Source: JACNKJ01 sp964440095 (GTDB lineage Bacteria > Krumholzibacteriota > Krumholzibacteriia > JACNKJ01). From it: DNA of 64,000 nucleotides. A program made the translations under genes and the position numbers. Below are positions 44,026-52,973 of the stretch, one piece after another (within the stretch, counting starts at the first letter, position 1; each line of letters starts with the position of its first letter). The stretch spans positions 1 to 64,000 of the forward strand of contig CAYTPZ010000005.1 of NCBI GenBank assembly GCA_964440095.1, read 5' to 3'. Below the pieces are notes generated by a model. That model worked only from the letters and a program-made list of their open reading frames with translations. It searched no databases and was not told the origin of the DNA.

Positions 44026-45366
44026 ATGCGAAAGATCAGTAATGCGAGGGGCGCGCTGCCCTTTTTGCTACTACTCGCCGGGCTGATGCTCGTAGCACAG
44101 CCCCTTCTCGCCGATTCGGTGACATATCTCTATGAGACAAGGGCGGTGGGCGAACTAGAGCCCTGTGGTTGAAAAACCAAGCAAAAAGGCGGGATCGCCC
44201 GGAGGGCGGCCCTAATGGATAAGATCCGCGGTGAGGCAGACCATGTGCTCGTGCTCAACGGCGGAGACAATGTCAGCGGAAAGAACGACAAGGAATGGCT
44301 GCGCCAGTCCTATTTTCTCATGGATCTTCTTACGGAAATAGGTATGGACGCCGTTGCCCTTCAGGGCACGGATTTGCGCATGGGCCTGGAAGATCTGAAG
44401 GAGTACGAGAAGGCCGGATTGCCGCTCATTTGTGCCAATCTCCTTGACGAAGACGGCAAGGCTCCATTCCCCGGCTGGAAGACCTTCCAGTTGGGTAATG
44501 AGAAAATTGGCGTGCTCTCCGTCACCGATAAGACGGCCCAGCGTGGTGGCTTCATGCCCGAGGGATTCTACTGGGGCGAGATCGACGTGGCCATCGAAAA
44601 GGGTATTGCCGAACTCAAGGCCGAGAACTGCGATCAGATCGTTCTTCTCTTTGGTGGGCGCCGCAACAACGCGGTGGCCGCGGCCGAAGCTCTGACCGGC
44701 GTGGATCTGATCTACTACGGAAACAGCAGCAGCAGCTTGAAGACTCCCATTATTACCGACGACGGCGCGCGGGTGCTGGTGGCCGGTAATCGTGGCAAGG
44801 ACTTCGGCGAAATCACGCTTACGCGCTTGGCCGATGGTTCGGTGGACTACTCCGACTTCACCATTCATGAGTTGGACGGAGTCTATCCGCACGATGAACG
44901 GATGCAGGAACGGGTCGATGCCTTCCTCGCGGAAGCCGCCGAGAGAAAAAAGCGCGAAAAGCTGATCAAGGAACTGGCGCGCAAGCAAAGTGAGAACGAG
45001 AGCACCGAGGCCTTCACCGGCACCGATGCCTGTAAGCGCTGCCACATCCGTGAGTACGATATCTGGGCCAGCCATCCCCACGCTACGGCCATGGTGAGCC
45101 TCGAGGATGAGTTTGAAGAGAACAATCCCGAGTGCATCGGCTGCCATGTGACCGGCTGGGAGCAGCCGGGTGGATATGGTATGGATCAGCGCAATAACCA
45201 GATGCTTGCGTCGGTGCAATGCGAGGCCTGCCACGGTTACGGTACCCAGCATGATCGCGCGGGAGCCATCATGACCGCGGCAAGGAATTCCTGCACGAGT
45301 TGCCACGATCAAGAGTTCAGCCCCGATTTTGACTTCGAGAAGTACTGGGCGAGGATCGAGCATTGA
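44026..45366 (+). CDS. Putative selenoprotein: exported metallophosphatase-like tetraheme cytochrome c
   Basis: 446 residues if TGA at 44170-44172 (codon 49) is read as selenocysteine. ATG 44026 has AGGA upstream. Residues 1-29 are a signal peptide ending L-L-A. Then E-L-E-P-C-G-U-K-T-K-Q-K-G-G-I-A-R-R-A, where related exported 5'-nucleotidase-like proteins, as I know them, have C-G-C before the G-G-x-x-R-R-A motif. The next part, L-V-L-N-G-G-D-N, resembles metallophosphoesterase cores. Four CxxCH heme sites stand at Cys 336, 370, 399 and 423. The frame is otherwise unbroken. Starting at ATG 44215 would lose the export signal that heme attachment needs. A hairpin follows the TGA. A point nonsense mutation is the alternative. 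Confidence 0.72.
44191..44212 (+). promoter_or_regulatory. Candidate bacterial SECIS hairpin
   Basis: CGCCC (44196-44200) and GGGCG (44204-44208) pair perfectly around a GGA loop. Below them GGG (44191-44193) pairs with CCC (44210-44212) across a small AU/G internal loop. The apical loop starts 29 bases after the TGA and begins with G, in line with published bacterial SECIS rules (loop 16-37 bases from UGA, G in the first two loop positions). Confidence 0.6.
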
Positions 45367-46055
45367 GCAATTCGATTCTCCGTTCCGTATTGACTCTGGC
45401 GATTGCGATTTTGGTTCTGAATATCAGTCCGGGACGAGGGGATAAGGCCCTTCGCCCCGGACTTTTTGCATCTTGGCGTATCGAACTCTTAGCCGAAGGC
45501 CGGCGCAGCGAAGAACGTTTCGCGGTGACGGTGTCGGAGGAGATTGAAGAGGGGCTTTGGCGCCTCGATCTTGAGCGCGGAGATGCTGCGGGACGCTATC
45601 GCATTCTCTATCGAAGTGGCGGCGACAGTCCGGCCTTCGATCGTGCACGCATCGCAGAGATGAACATGCTTGAAGATGGAAGCTGGCGGCCTGTAGATCC
45701 CAACGAACTTTCTTTGCTCGATCGAGTGAGAGAAATGGAGGCAAGCCTCGTCGATTCCGAGGAATTAGGCGACACACTCGTGTCCTTAGAAGGCAAATCG
45801 GACTTGGCCTGTAAACGTTTTCGCCTTGAAAATGAAGGTGAAACGGTTCAGGAGGGCGAGAGTGTTCGGCTTCGAACTCACTGGAAGGTCACCGGCGAAG
45901 TGTGGATATCTCCAGAAGTTCCGCTAGGTGCGTGGGTGCGCTATCGCGAAGAGCGCATCACGAAAAAGTATTCCGAATTCTCCGGACAAGTCTTCGAAAG
46001 TGCCGAGCAAATCAGTGTGACGGAGTGGACACTCGAAACACTTCGCCTTCCTTAA
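45363..46055 (+). CDS. Exported protein of unknown function, coupled to the cytochrome gene
   Basis: 230 residues, TTG start overlapping the preceding stop. Signal-like N-terminus (S-V-L-T-L-A-I-A-I-L-V-L-N-I) then a charged alpha/beta domain with many Glu/Arg and one Cys (L-A-C-K-R-F). No family recognised. Overlap implies translational coupling with the cytochrome, so it may be an assembly or partner protein in the periplasm. Confidence 0.65.
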   Translation: MSNSILRSVLTLAIAILVLNISPGRGDKALRPGLFASWRIELLAEGRRSEERFAVTVSEEIEEGLWRLDLERGDAAGRYRILYRSGGDSPAFDRARIAEMNMLEDGSWRPVDPNELSLLDRVREMEASLVDSEELGDTLVSLEGKSDLACKRFRLENEGETVQEGESVRLRTHWKVTGEVWISPEVPLGAWVRYREERITKKYSEFSGQVFESAEQISVTEWTLETLRLP

Positions 46056-46114
46056 GTGCAATCGCGCACAGCGCGTCCTTACGCGCCGAAAAGCACTTCC
46101 CTTTCACTAGACCA

Positions 46115-46143
46115 TTGACATTCGCATACCCATGCGATAACGT
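46115..46143 (+). promoter_or_regulatory. Promoter of the zinc-ribbon operon
   Basis: Perfect TTGACA, 17-base spacer, TAACGT with a TG two bases before the overlapping GATAAC. GGGAGG for the next gene follows at 46165. Confidence 0.5.
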
Positions 46144-46175
46144 GGCACCATATCTGGGGCTTTTGGGAGGTTGAA

Positions 46176-46475
46176 TTGTCGGGATCTACAACATCTGGCA
46201 TCGGCTTTCTGAAGACCCGGGTTGAAAATGGTGAGAGAAACCGTTTTGAAAGGGTGAGAGAAATGGCTGAATCTGATCCCGCAGGGACAGGCTCGGGGGT
46301 TTTGGTTCGGGACGTGGACTCAAGCACAAAATATGTTAAATATCATCGGCTCCACGCGATCGCTGAACGCGAGGGGCGAATTGACGGCAAGTATCGCTGC
46401 CCGGTTTGCGGAATGCGTTACCTAGCTTTCGACGAGGCCGATGTCTGCTGCAAAAACGAGCTCGCAGAAAAGTAG
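46176..46475 (+). CDS. Small protein with C-terminal zinc-ribbon-like motif
   Basis: 99 residues, TTG 46176 with GGGAGG upstream. The first 65 residues are polar. The C-terminus Y-R-C-P-V-C-G-M-R-Y and V-C-C-K-N give a CxxC...CC metal-site candidate. Unknown function. The next gene also starts with a CxxC ribbon. Confidence 0.55.
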   Translation: MSGSTTSGIGFLKTRVENGERNRFERVREMAESDPAGTGSGVLVRDVDSSTKYVKYHRLHAIAEREGRIDGKYRCPVCGMRYLAFDEADVCCKNELAEK

Positions 46476-46503
46476 AGCGAAGAGAAACGACAGGGCAACC
46501 TCC

Positions 46504-46878
46504 ATGATCCAGTACTGTTCAGTCTGCAAAGACTACTATGATATGGAGGTCGTCGAAGAAGGCGGGGAAAGCGAAGTCACATGGCTGCGCTGTCCCCATT
46601 GCCAAGGCATCCTTCCCAACATGGAGTTAAGTGAGGATGCTGAGAAGTCCGCCGACAATGGTAAGTTCGGCCTGGACTCCTTCACTGAAGACGATGTCGT
46701 CGAGTACGATGCCCGGTCCATCTTCGAAGTAGGGCACGTGATCTATCACAGGTCCTGGAACGACTACGGCAAGGTGACTGAGAAAATCATCTTGCCCGGC
46801 GGACGTTCCGCCATTCGTGCCCAGTTTCTGCAGCAGGGCGATGTGCAACTTTTGGAAAACGTCACCGATGAAGCCTGA
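46504..46878 (+). CDS. Zinc-ribbon protein with a CarD/DUF3553-like SH3-type segment
   Basis: 124 residues. Y-C-S-V-C...L-R-C-P-H-C forms a C2C2 ribbon, an acidic linker follows, and the C-terminal half F-E-V-G-H-V-I-Y-H-R-S-W-N-D-Y-G-K-V...V-Q-L-L-E-N resembles the short beta domain seen in DUF3553 and CarD-type proteins (VGqxVyHxxwGxGxV). Such proteins often touch RNA polymerase or nucleic acid; that role is inference. An earlier in-frame ATG at 46441 overlaps the preceding gene. Confidence 0.6.
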   Translation: MIQYCSVCKDYYDMEVVEEGGESEVTWLRCPHCQGILPNMELSEDAEKSADNGKFGLDSFTEDDVVEYDARSIFEVGHVIYHRSWNDYGKVTEKIILPGGRSAIRAQFLQQGDVQLLENVTDEA

Positions 46879-47785
46879 ACGCCTTCTGGCGATCCTGCTA
46901 TCAATAATGTTCGCCGGGACGGCCTGTCCCGGCGAACTCATTCTCCAAAGCCCTCTCGACAATTTCACACTTCAAGAGAGCGCGCTCACGCGACTGGATC
47001 TGTCCATGGCCGGTTATCGAGGCGGCAATTGGACGGGCATGCGCAACAGCTTTCAACTGCAGCGAGGTCTGGGAAGCCGCGGCGCCTGGTCCCTGGCCTT
47101 GCCATGGATCTATAGTAGTGCGGAAGATGCTTGGCTCGGGCGCCGTGGAAACATCTATGGAGGCATCGCTTGGTCGCCGCCATGGATTTCATTTTTGCAG
47201 GTGAATGGAGAAACCTGGTTGCCCTTCTCCGATGACCGTCTGGCTCCGCTCCAGGTGAATCGTGGTTTCCTGCGTTGGTCCTTGGCCTCTTCTTTTCACT
47301 TAGGCTCAAGTGAGTTCAACTTGAATCTGAGTCGAAGTTCGGAACTGCGCGGACTCATCGGGGATGAGACGGGCGACCCATGGGAGATCTGGAGCGAGGG
47401 GGAGGTCCGATGGCGCTTCTCAGTCTGGAATCACCTCACCCCGCAGCTTTCAGTTCGCAGCGCCTTCCGTGGAAGTGAATCACTTTGGACCGAAGTGGGA
47501 GGCGGATTCCGTTTCAAATGGTCCGAGCATTGGAGCATCGATCTGAAAGCAACGGCATTCGTTTCGGATCTTGAAGATCCCTTCCCGGCCATGGGTGTTC
47601 GCCTGGGTATTCGGCGCGATTTCCCCGATCCCGTGATTGAAGATGGGGGTTCCGAAGGCGAGGAACTTAGCGATTTGGCCCGAGAGGCCGCGGGAACGGA
47701 TCCCCCTGGAAAGGAGGAAGGCGAAGCCTCCGAAGAAGAAGCTCCGCCTGCCGAAGTTCCCGATTCTGCCAAGCCGCAATCCTAG
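46868..47785 (+). CDS. Outer-membrane barrel-like envelope protein
   Basis: 305 residues from ATG 46868, overlapping the zinc-ribbon gene. The hydrophobic signal ends near M-F-A-G-T-A-C, a possible lipobox. Then repeated aromatic-rich beta strands (W-S-L-A-L-P-W-I-Y, F-L-R-W-S-L-A-S-S-F) with T-A-F-V-S-D-L-E-D-P-F-P-A-M-G-V-R-L-G-I-R at the end, like a small outer-membrane barrel closing. The last 50 residues are an acidic Glu/Pro tail. Converges with the minus-strand gene, overlapping by 4 bases. Confidence 0.6.
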   Translation: MKPERLLAILLSIMFAGTACPGELILQSPLDNFTLQESALTRLDLSMAGYRGGNWTGMRNSFQLQRGLGSRGAWSLALPWIYSSAEDAWLGRRGNIYGGIAWSPPWISFLQVNGETWLPFSDDRLAPLQVNRGFLRWSLASSFHLGSSEFNLNLSRSSELRGLIGDETGDPWEIWSEGEVRWRFSVWNHLTPQLSVRSAFRGSESLWTEVGGGFRFKWSEHWSIDLKATAFVSDLEDPFPAMGVRLGIRRDFPDPVIEDGGSEGEELSDLAREAAGTDPPGKEEGEASEEEAPPAEVPDSAKPQS

Positions 47786-48498
47786 CGGCTGCTGAGTAAT
47801 TCCATTTCATATCGACCGTAGGTTCCCAGGCGTCCACCTTTGCCCTTTATGGTCACGCGGGTCTTTTGCCCGGGAATGATGTCAACTTCCTCCACGATCA
47901 CTTCCGCCGAGAGCACTTCCTGGTCGCCGTCATCTTCATAGACTCCCATGTCGTTTCCAACCACCACCTGAATTCGATGTCGGCCGGCAGGCACTTCGAA
48001 CTCCACAGGGTCGAAGCGATGAATGTTTCGCAGAACCATCCACTTTCCCTGATTGATTTCCTTGTCCATTTTCGAGTCGGTGATGTGGGCGTATTCGTAA
48101 CCGTCCACATAAACCCGCATGTGAAGCGTATTGAGCGTCAACATGTCCTCGGCTTCGTTATTCTTGCGATAGCGTACCGAAGATTTCACGGGATCGCCCT
48201 TGAGGCTCACGACCAAAGTGCCCACGCCTTCAACGACCTCATCTTCCGGCTCGAGGGTCTCCTCGTTCATCACAGGCACCTGAGCCGTGCCCACGGTGAA
48301 GTCCTCGTTGAATAAGACGGCCCTGATACGGCTTCGATCCAGGGTCAACTCACCGGCGAATTCGGTGACTAGAACCAGTGTTTCGGCGTCGAGTTTGATT
48401 ACTTCGCCCGCAAGCTGGCTGCCGTCGTCCAGGTGGACGATGTCGGCGATGGCCGTGGCGGCGAGCAGCAGGATGAGAATTCCAATGAGTCGCGTCAT
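47782..48498 (-). CDS. Exported protein, LSm-like start and PEGA-like C-terminal half
   Basis: 238 residues from ATG 48498 (AAAGG upstream). Signal peptide L-I-G-I-L-I-L-L-L-A-A-T-A-I-A. The N-terminal segment I-V-H-L-D-D-G-S-Q-L-A-G-E-V-I-K-L resembles the small beta fold of exported D-G-x-x-x-G-x-V proteins. V-E-F-E-V-P-A-G-R-H-R-I-Q-V-V-V-G is PEGA-like phrasing. A longer frame from 48816 runs antisense into the M16 gene and is rejected. Function unknown. Confidence 0.65.
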   Translation of the reverse strand: MTRLIGILILLLAATAIADIVHLDDGSQLAGEVIKLDAETLVLVTEFAGELTLDRSRIRAVLFNEDFTVGTAQVPVMNEETLEPEDEVVEGVGTLVVSLKGDPVKSSVRYRKNNEAEDMLTLNTLHMRVYVDGYEYAHITDSKMDKEINQGKWMVLRNIHRFDPVEFEVPAGRHRIQVVVGNDMGVYEDDGDQEVLSAEVIVEEVDIIPGQKTRVTIKGKGGRLGTYGRYEMELLSSR

Positions 48499-48600
48499 GG
48501 CGGACCTTTCAGGGTCTTGATCTAATGGATGGACTGTGGCAGCTTCATCCGATTCTAAGGAGCCGGAGCCACTCCGGCAAACTCTTTCCTGGAGGCGACC

Positions 48601-51285
48601 ATGTCCCCCCGCCGAATCCTGGCCATTTTGGCCGCATTGATCTTCGTCCAGCCCGCTCTTTCCAGTGAGTTGGAGCGCTACGAACTGGACAACGGCCTGG
48701 AGATCCTCATGAAAGAGGCTCATGGCGGCCCCATGGTGGCCTCGATCGTGACCCTCGGCGCCGGCGCGCGATGGGAGGACGCATCCAGCTACGGCGCAAG
48801 CCATTACCTGGAGCACATGGTCTTCAACGGCACGCCCACACGCAGCCGCGAGGACATCAATGAAGGCATCAAGGAAATCGGTGGTTACATCAACGCCTTC
48901 ACCCGCCGCGAGTACACCTGCTACATCCTATTGATTCCCAGCGAATACCTGCGTGAGGGTTTGGAGATTCAGGCGGACATGCTCTACGCGTCCACGCTGC
49001 CTCCCGAGGAGTTCGAAAAGGAGAAGCTCGTCGTGCTCGAGGAAATGCGCAAAGACCTCGATAGCGGAAGCTACGCGGGTGAAAATCTGCGGCGCTCGGT
49101 GCTGCTGGGAGGAACCCCTTACGAGCATCCCATACTGGGAACCTTCGACACCATCAATGCCCAGAGCCGTGATTCGGTTTACGACTACTACCGCCGCCAG
49201 TACGTGCCGGCCAACAGCCGGGTTTTCCTGGTGGGCGATTTTGAGCCCGCCGCCGCTCAGGCGTTGATGAAGGATGTCTTCGGTGTGCACCAGGGCGAAA
49301 AGCCCGAAGCACCCCGCGCTCTTTCCCTGGATTGGATCACCGAGCCCAGCTTCGACTGGATCCACGTGGACGAGGGACAGACCCGCCTCAGTTTCACCTG
49401 GCCGGTGCCGGGCATCGAGTCGGGCGACTATCCCGCGCAGCTCGTTCTGGCGAGCCTGCTATCGGATCCTCATCGCTCGCCCCTGGCCGGCCTCGACGCC
49501 GGTTTCGGCGTGGAGCTTTATGAGGGCTTTTCGCTCATGAGCATGGATATCGAAATCAATGAAGGCTCCGTGGCCGAAGTCCTGAGCGAACTGGCTGCGC
49601 GCATGCCCGCCCTCGCCCAGTGGGCGCCCGAGGCCGAACTGGTGGATGAAGCAGCTCACGGCCTGCGCGTGGAGGACAGTTTTCTGGCCGATACCTACCA
49701 CTATTTCGCCATGATGAAATCCGCCGAGTTGCATCTGGGTGGCTTTCCATTCCTGTCCGGCTACCTGAGTGAGCTACAGAGTTTGAAACCCGCCCAGGTG
49801 CGAGCTGCCCTGGAAACGGGGATTCTCGCCGGCCCGCCCAAGATCATCGTCATGAGTCAGGAAGATGAGCCTGCGCCGCCCACGCGAAATCAGCTTGCAG
49901 CATTCCAGGGCAGCGATGTGAACCTACACCTGGCCGCCAGCATGCCCCAGGGCAAGTGGCAGCGCGCCATGTCTATGATTCAGGGAGACGGTGGACCTGC
50001 ACGCACCAAGAGCCTGGAAACGCGCAGAGAGGTTCTGCCCAATGGCATGACCTTATTGGTGAAGAGCGATCCGGGCAGCGAGGTATTCGCTTCGCATCTA
50101 CTCGTGCGCGGCCGTTCTCTTATGGAACCTCGCGGCAAGGCGGGCATGGTGGATCTCATGCAGCGCCTTCTCACCGCAGGAACCGAGAAGCATAGTGAAG
50201 AAGAAATCGATGCGCTGCTGGGATCCATGGGCGCTCAGCTCAAGGTGAGCGACAATCCCTGGATTCCCTTCGACAACTACTACAGCCGCGAAGATTTCTC
50301 CTTTATTCGCCTGGAGACCTTGGATGAGTCGGCCGACGAAGCTTTGAGTCTTTTGGCTGAGTTGATCGGCGAAGCCACTTTCCCCGAGGCCGCCTTCGAA
50401 CGCGAGCGGGGCAAGATGATCGGCGCCCTGTCCATGGGGGGAAGCAAACCTTCGGATGCGGCGCGCGAGGCCAGCTATGAGGCCATATTCTCGGGCGGCC
50501 CTCGGGGCAACGCGCTTACGGGAAGTCCGCGAAGCCTCGGCATGATCAGTCCCGAAGATCTCCGCGCCTTCCGGGCACGCTATTATGATCCTGCGAGAAT
50601 GATTCTTTCGGTGGCAACAGGTCTTCCCATGGATGACGCGCTGGCGATATTGCACCGCGAGTTCGGTGGCATGGAGGCTGTGGGTGAAGTCTTGCCGACC
50701 ACGAAACTCAGTGCGGGTCCCAAGGAGATTGCACTGCCCATGGACAAGCAACAGGTGGCGCTTCGGGCCACCCGGCTGCTTCCCGAAAGCGCGGCTCTGG
50801 ATCCTTCCCTGCCGGCACTGGTCAGCATCCTGTCGGCGCGCCTGGCGTTGGAGCTTCGCGAGAAGCAGGGTTTGGCCTATTCGGTGGGGGCTTCCTTGGG
50901 ATCGCGTCCCGGTTTGGCCGAAGGTGAGTCCGGGTTCAGCCTGCTGGTAATGGCCATGTCCACGGCCGCAAGCAATCGAGAAGTCGCCATGGAGGGCATG
51001 AAGGCCGAGTTGCGGCGTATGGTGGATGATCCCCCGAGTTCGCGTGAGATATATCGCGCAGTCAACGGTACATGGGGGCGCCTGCTCATGCGCAACCTTT
51101 CTCGCATCTACCAGGCCTACAGCATGGGGCTGTACGCTCATCTCGGGGAAGACCCTTTTGCAGCGCCGGGAGGCAATATTGACCGCCAAAGGGAAGCCTC
51201 GCCTCAGGAATTGGCGGCCTTAGCCGAAGAAATTCTGTTGGCCGACGATTGGATCTGGGTCATGGCCGGAGGCGGTTTGGAGTAG
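48601..51285 (+). CDS. M16-family zinc metalloprotease (pitrilysin-like), exported
   Basis: 894 residues. Signal peptide to about residue 22 (F-V-Q-P-A-L-S-S). Inverted zinc motif H-Y-L-E-H at 68-72. The C-terminal half starts near residue 475 (L-P-N-G-M-T-L-L-V) and lacks HxxEH, with R-x-x-x-G-L-A-Y-S-V-G-A late, as expected for the inactive half. One chain holds both halves that are often separate subunits. Degrades peptides in the envelope, substrate unknown. Confidence 0.9.
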   Translation: MSPRRILAILAALIFVQPALSSELERYELDNGLEILMKEAHGGPMVASIVTLGAGARWEDASSYGASHYLEHMVFNGTPTRSREDINEGIKEIGGYINAFTRREYTCYILLIPSEYLREGLEIQADMLYASTLPPEEFEKEKLVVLEEMRKDLDSGSYAGENLRRSVLLGGTPYEHPILGTFDTINAQSRDSVYDYYRRQYVPANSRVFLVGDFEPAAAQALMKDVFGVHQGEKPEAPRALSLDWITEPSFDWIHVDEGQTRLSFTWPVPGIESGDYPAQLVLASLLSDPHRSPLAGLDAGFGVELYEGFSLMSMDIEINEGSVAEVLSELAARMPALAQWAPEAELVDEAAHGLRVEDSFLADTYHYFAMMKSAELHLGGFPFLSGYLSELQSLKPAQVRAALETGILAGPPKIIVMSQEDEPAPPTRNQLAAFQGSDVNLHLAASMPQGKWQRAMSMIQGDGGPARTKSLETRREVLPNGMTLLVKSDPGSEVFASHLLVRGRSLMEPRGKAGMVDLMQRLLTAGTEKHSEEEIDALLGSMGAQLKVSDNPWIPFDNYYSREDFSFIRLETLDESADEALSLLAELIGEATFPEAAFERERGKMIGALSMGGSKPSDAAREASYEAIFSGGPRGNALTGSPRSLGMISPEDLRAFRARYYDPARMILSVATGLPMDDALAILHREFGGMEAVGEVLPTTKLSAGPKEIALPMDKQQVALRATRLLPESAALDPSLPALVSILSARLALELREKQGLAYSVGASLGSRPGLAEGESGFSLLVMAMSTAASNREVAMEGMKAELRRMVDDPPSSREIYRAVNGTWGRLLMRNLSRIYQAYSMGLYAHLGEDPFAAPGGNIDRQREASPQELAALAEEILLADDWIWVMAGGGLE

Positions 51286-51608
51286 GAATCCCCTATATCG
51301 CACGGTAAGTGTTTGAGTATTAACAGGATCTAAAGCACGTATTCCGGCAATGTTTTAGAGAAATATGTAATTAAGGTGGATGAACTTCGGGAAATCTTAT
51401 TCCATCCTGGTCCTGCAAGTCCTGTTTACTAAGGGGGTTGTAGGATCGGGTAGTCCTGTTAGTTAGTCTAGCCTTTTTCCGTTTCGGCTTGACTTGGTCT
51501 TGCACTTGCGTCATACTCCGCCCGTTCAGTTGTGAAGACCCGAACAGACACCATCACTAAACCGAAATTTCACCCCGCACTGCCGGGATATCTAAAAAGG
51601 GGATTGCC
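51286..51608 (+). promoter_or_regulatory. rpoD leader region with sigma-70 promoter at 51489-51517
   Basis: 323 bases without a gene. TTGACT (51489-51494), 17-base spacer, CATACT (51512-51517) form a good promoter, giving an 85-base untranslated leader. The remainder is AT-richer and I see no other structure in it. Confidence 0.65.
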
Positions 51609-52460
51609 ATGGCCGGTGCAATCTTCAACCAGTCCGAAAGCGAAACTCTCAACGCCTACCTGCAGAGCATCGGCGGCTTCAATAGCCTGACCCGTGAGCA
51701 GGAAGCGACGACTACGGTAAAAATCCGTGAGGGTGACGAAAAGGCGCTGGAGCTACTCATCTCGTCGAACCTCAAGTTCGTCGTCTCCATTGCCAAGCAG
51801 TACGTGGGACAGGGTCTCGGTCTGCTCGATCTGATCAACGAGGGAAACCTCGGACTGATCAAAGCCGCTTACCGCTTCAATGAGAAGAAGGGCTTCAAGT
51901 TCATCTCTTATGCGGTCTGGTGGATTCGTCAGTCCATCATGCAGGCTATCGTGGAGCAGGGGAATATCGTCCGCCTGCCCATGAATAAAGCGAACATCCT
52001 CTATCAGTTGCGCAAAGCCAACCGCCGTCTCTGGGACGAGCTGGGCCGCGCTCCCTCCACGGGAGAGCTGGGCAAGGCCATGGGCATTACCGAGGAAGTG
52101 ATCAACGAGATCCAGTTCGCCACGAACACCTATCGCAGCCTCGACGAGCCCATCGGCACCGAGGAAGATCACATCCTCATGAATACGCTCGAGGATGAGA
52201 ATGAGCCGAGCCCTTCGGACAATCTCAACAAGAGCGAATTCCACATGCTGCTTTCCGAGGCTCTCGATTCTCTGAATCCTCGCGAGGCCATGATCCTGCG
52301 CAACTACTACGGTCTTGGCGACCGTGAGCCGCAGACTCTTGAGGAAATAGGTAAGGAATTGGGGATCAGTCGTGAGCGCGTTCGCCAGGTGAAGGTGAAG
52401 GCCCTGAACAAGATCCGCAACAGTCAGGTGGGGCGTCGCCTCGGCGAGCACGCCGACTGA
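51609..52460 (+). CDS. rpoD: Primary-type RNA polymerase sigma factor (short RpoD/SigA)
   Basis: 283 residues. Region 1.2 begins at once (L-N-A-Y-L-Q-S-I-G), then region 2 with L-L-D-L-I-N-E-G-N-L-G-L and F-I-S-Y-A-V-W-W-I-R-Q-S-I, region 3, and region 4 with L-E-E-I-G-K-E-L-G-I-S-R-E-R-V-R-Q. Region 1.1 and the non-conserved insert are absent, as in Bacteroidota primary sigma factors. It recognises -10/-35 promoters; several near-consensus ones occur in this window. AAGGGG precedes the ATG. Confidence 0.92.
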   Translation: MAGAIFNQSESETLNAYLQSIGGFNSLTREQEATTTVKIREGDEKALELLISSNLKFVVSIAKQYVGQGLGLLDLINEGNLGLIKAAYRFNEKKGFKFISYAVWWIRQSIMQAIVEQGNIVRLPMNKANILYQLRKANRRLWDELGRAPSTGELGKAMGITEEVINEIQFATNTYRSLDEPIGTEEDHILMNTLEDENEPSPSDNLNKSEFHMLLSEALDSLNPREAMILRNYYGLGDREPQTLEEIGKELGISRERVRQVKVKALNKIRNSQVGRRLGEHAD

Positions 52461-52483
52461 TTCAGCCTCCAGATTGAAACCGA

Positions 52484-52513
52484 CCCCGCTTCTTCGGAAG
52501 CGGGGTTTTTTAT
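52484..52513 (+). terminator. rpoD terminator
   Basis: CCCCGCTTC / GAAGCGGGG, a perfect 9-bp stem capped by a stable TTCG tetraloop, followed by six T and TATT-like bases. Strong intrinsic terminator. Confidence 0.95.

Positions 52514-52973
<460 letters not shown>

Noticed and set aside
44170..44172. TGA taken as an ordinary stop, giving a 48-residue peptide plus a separate gene at 44215
   Set aside because: It would separate the signal peptide from a c-type cytochrome that needs it, and the frame, motif and hairpin fit read-through. A nonsense mutation remains possible.
44212..45363. 383-residue minus-strand frame opposite the cytochrome gene
   Set aside because: Mirror frame of a high-GC gene. 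No family phrasing, while the plus strand has heme motifs.
47782..48816. Longer version of the exported minus-strand gene beginning inside the M16 gene region
   Set aside because: Signal peptide and AAAGG place the start at 48498; the extension runs antisense to the M16 start.
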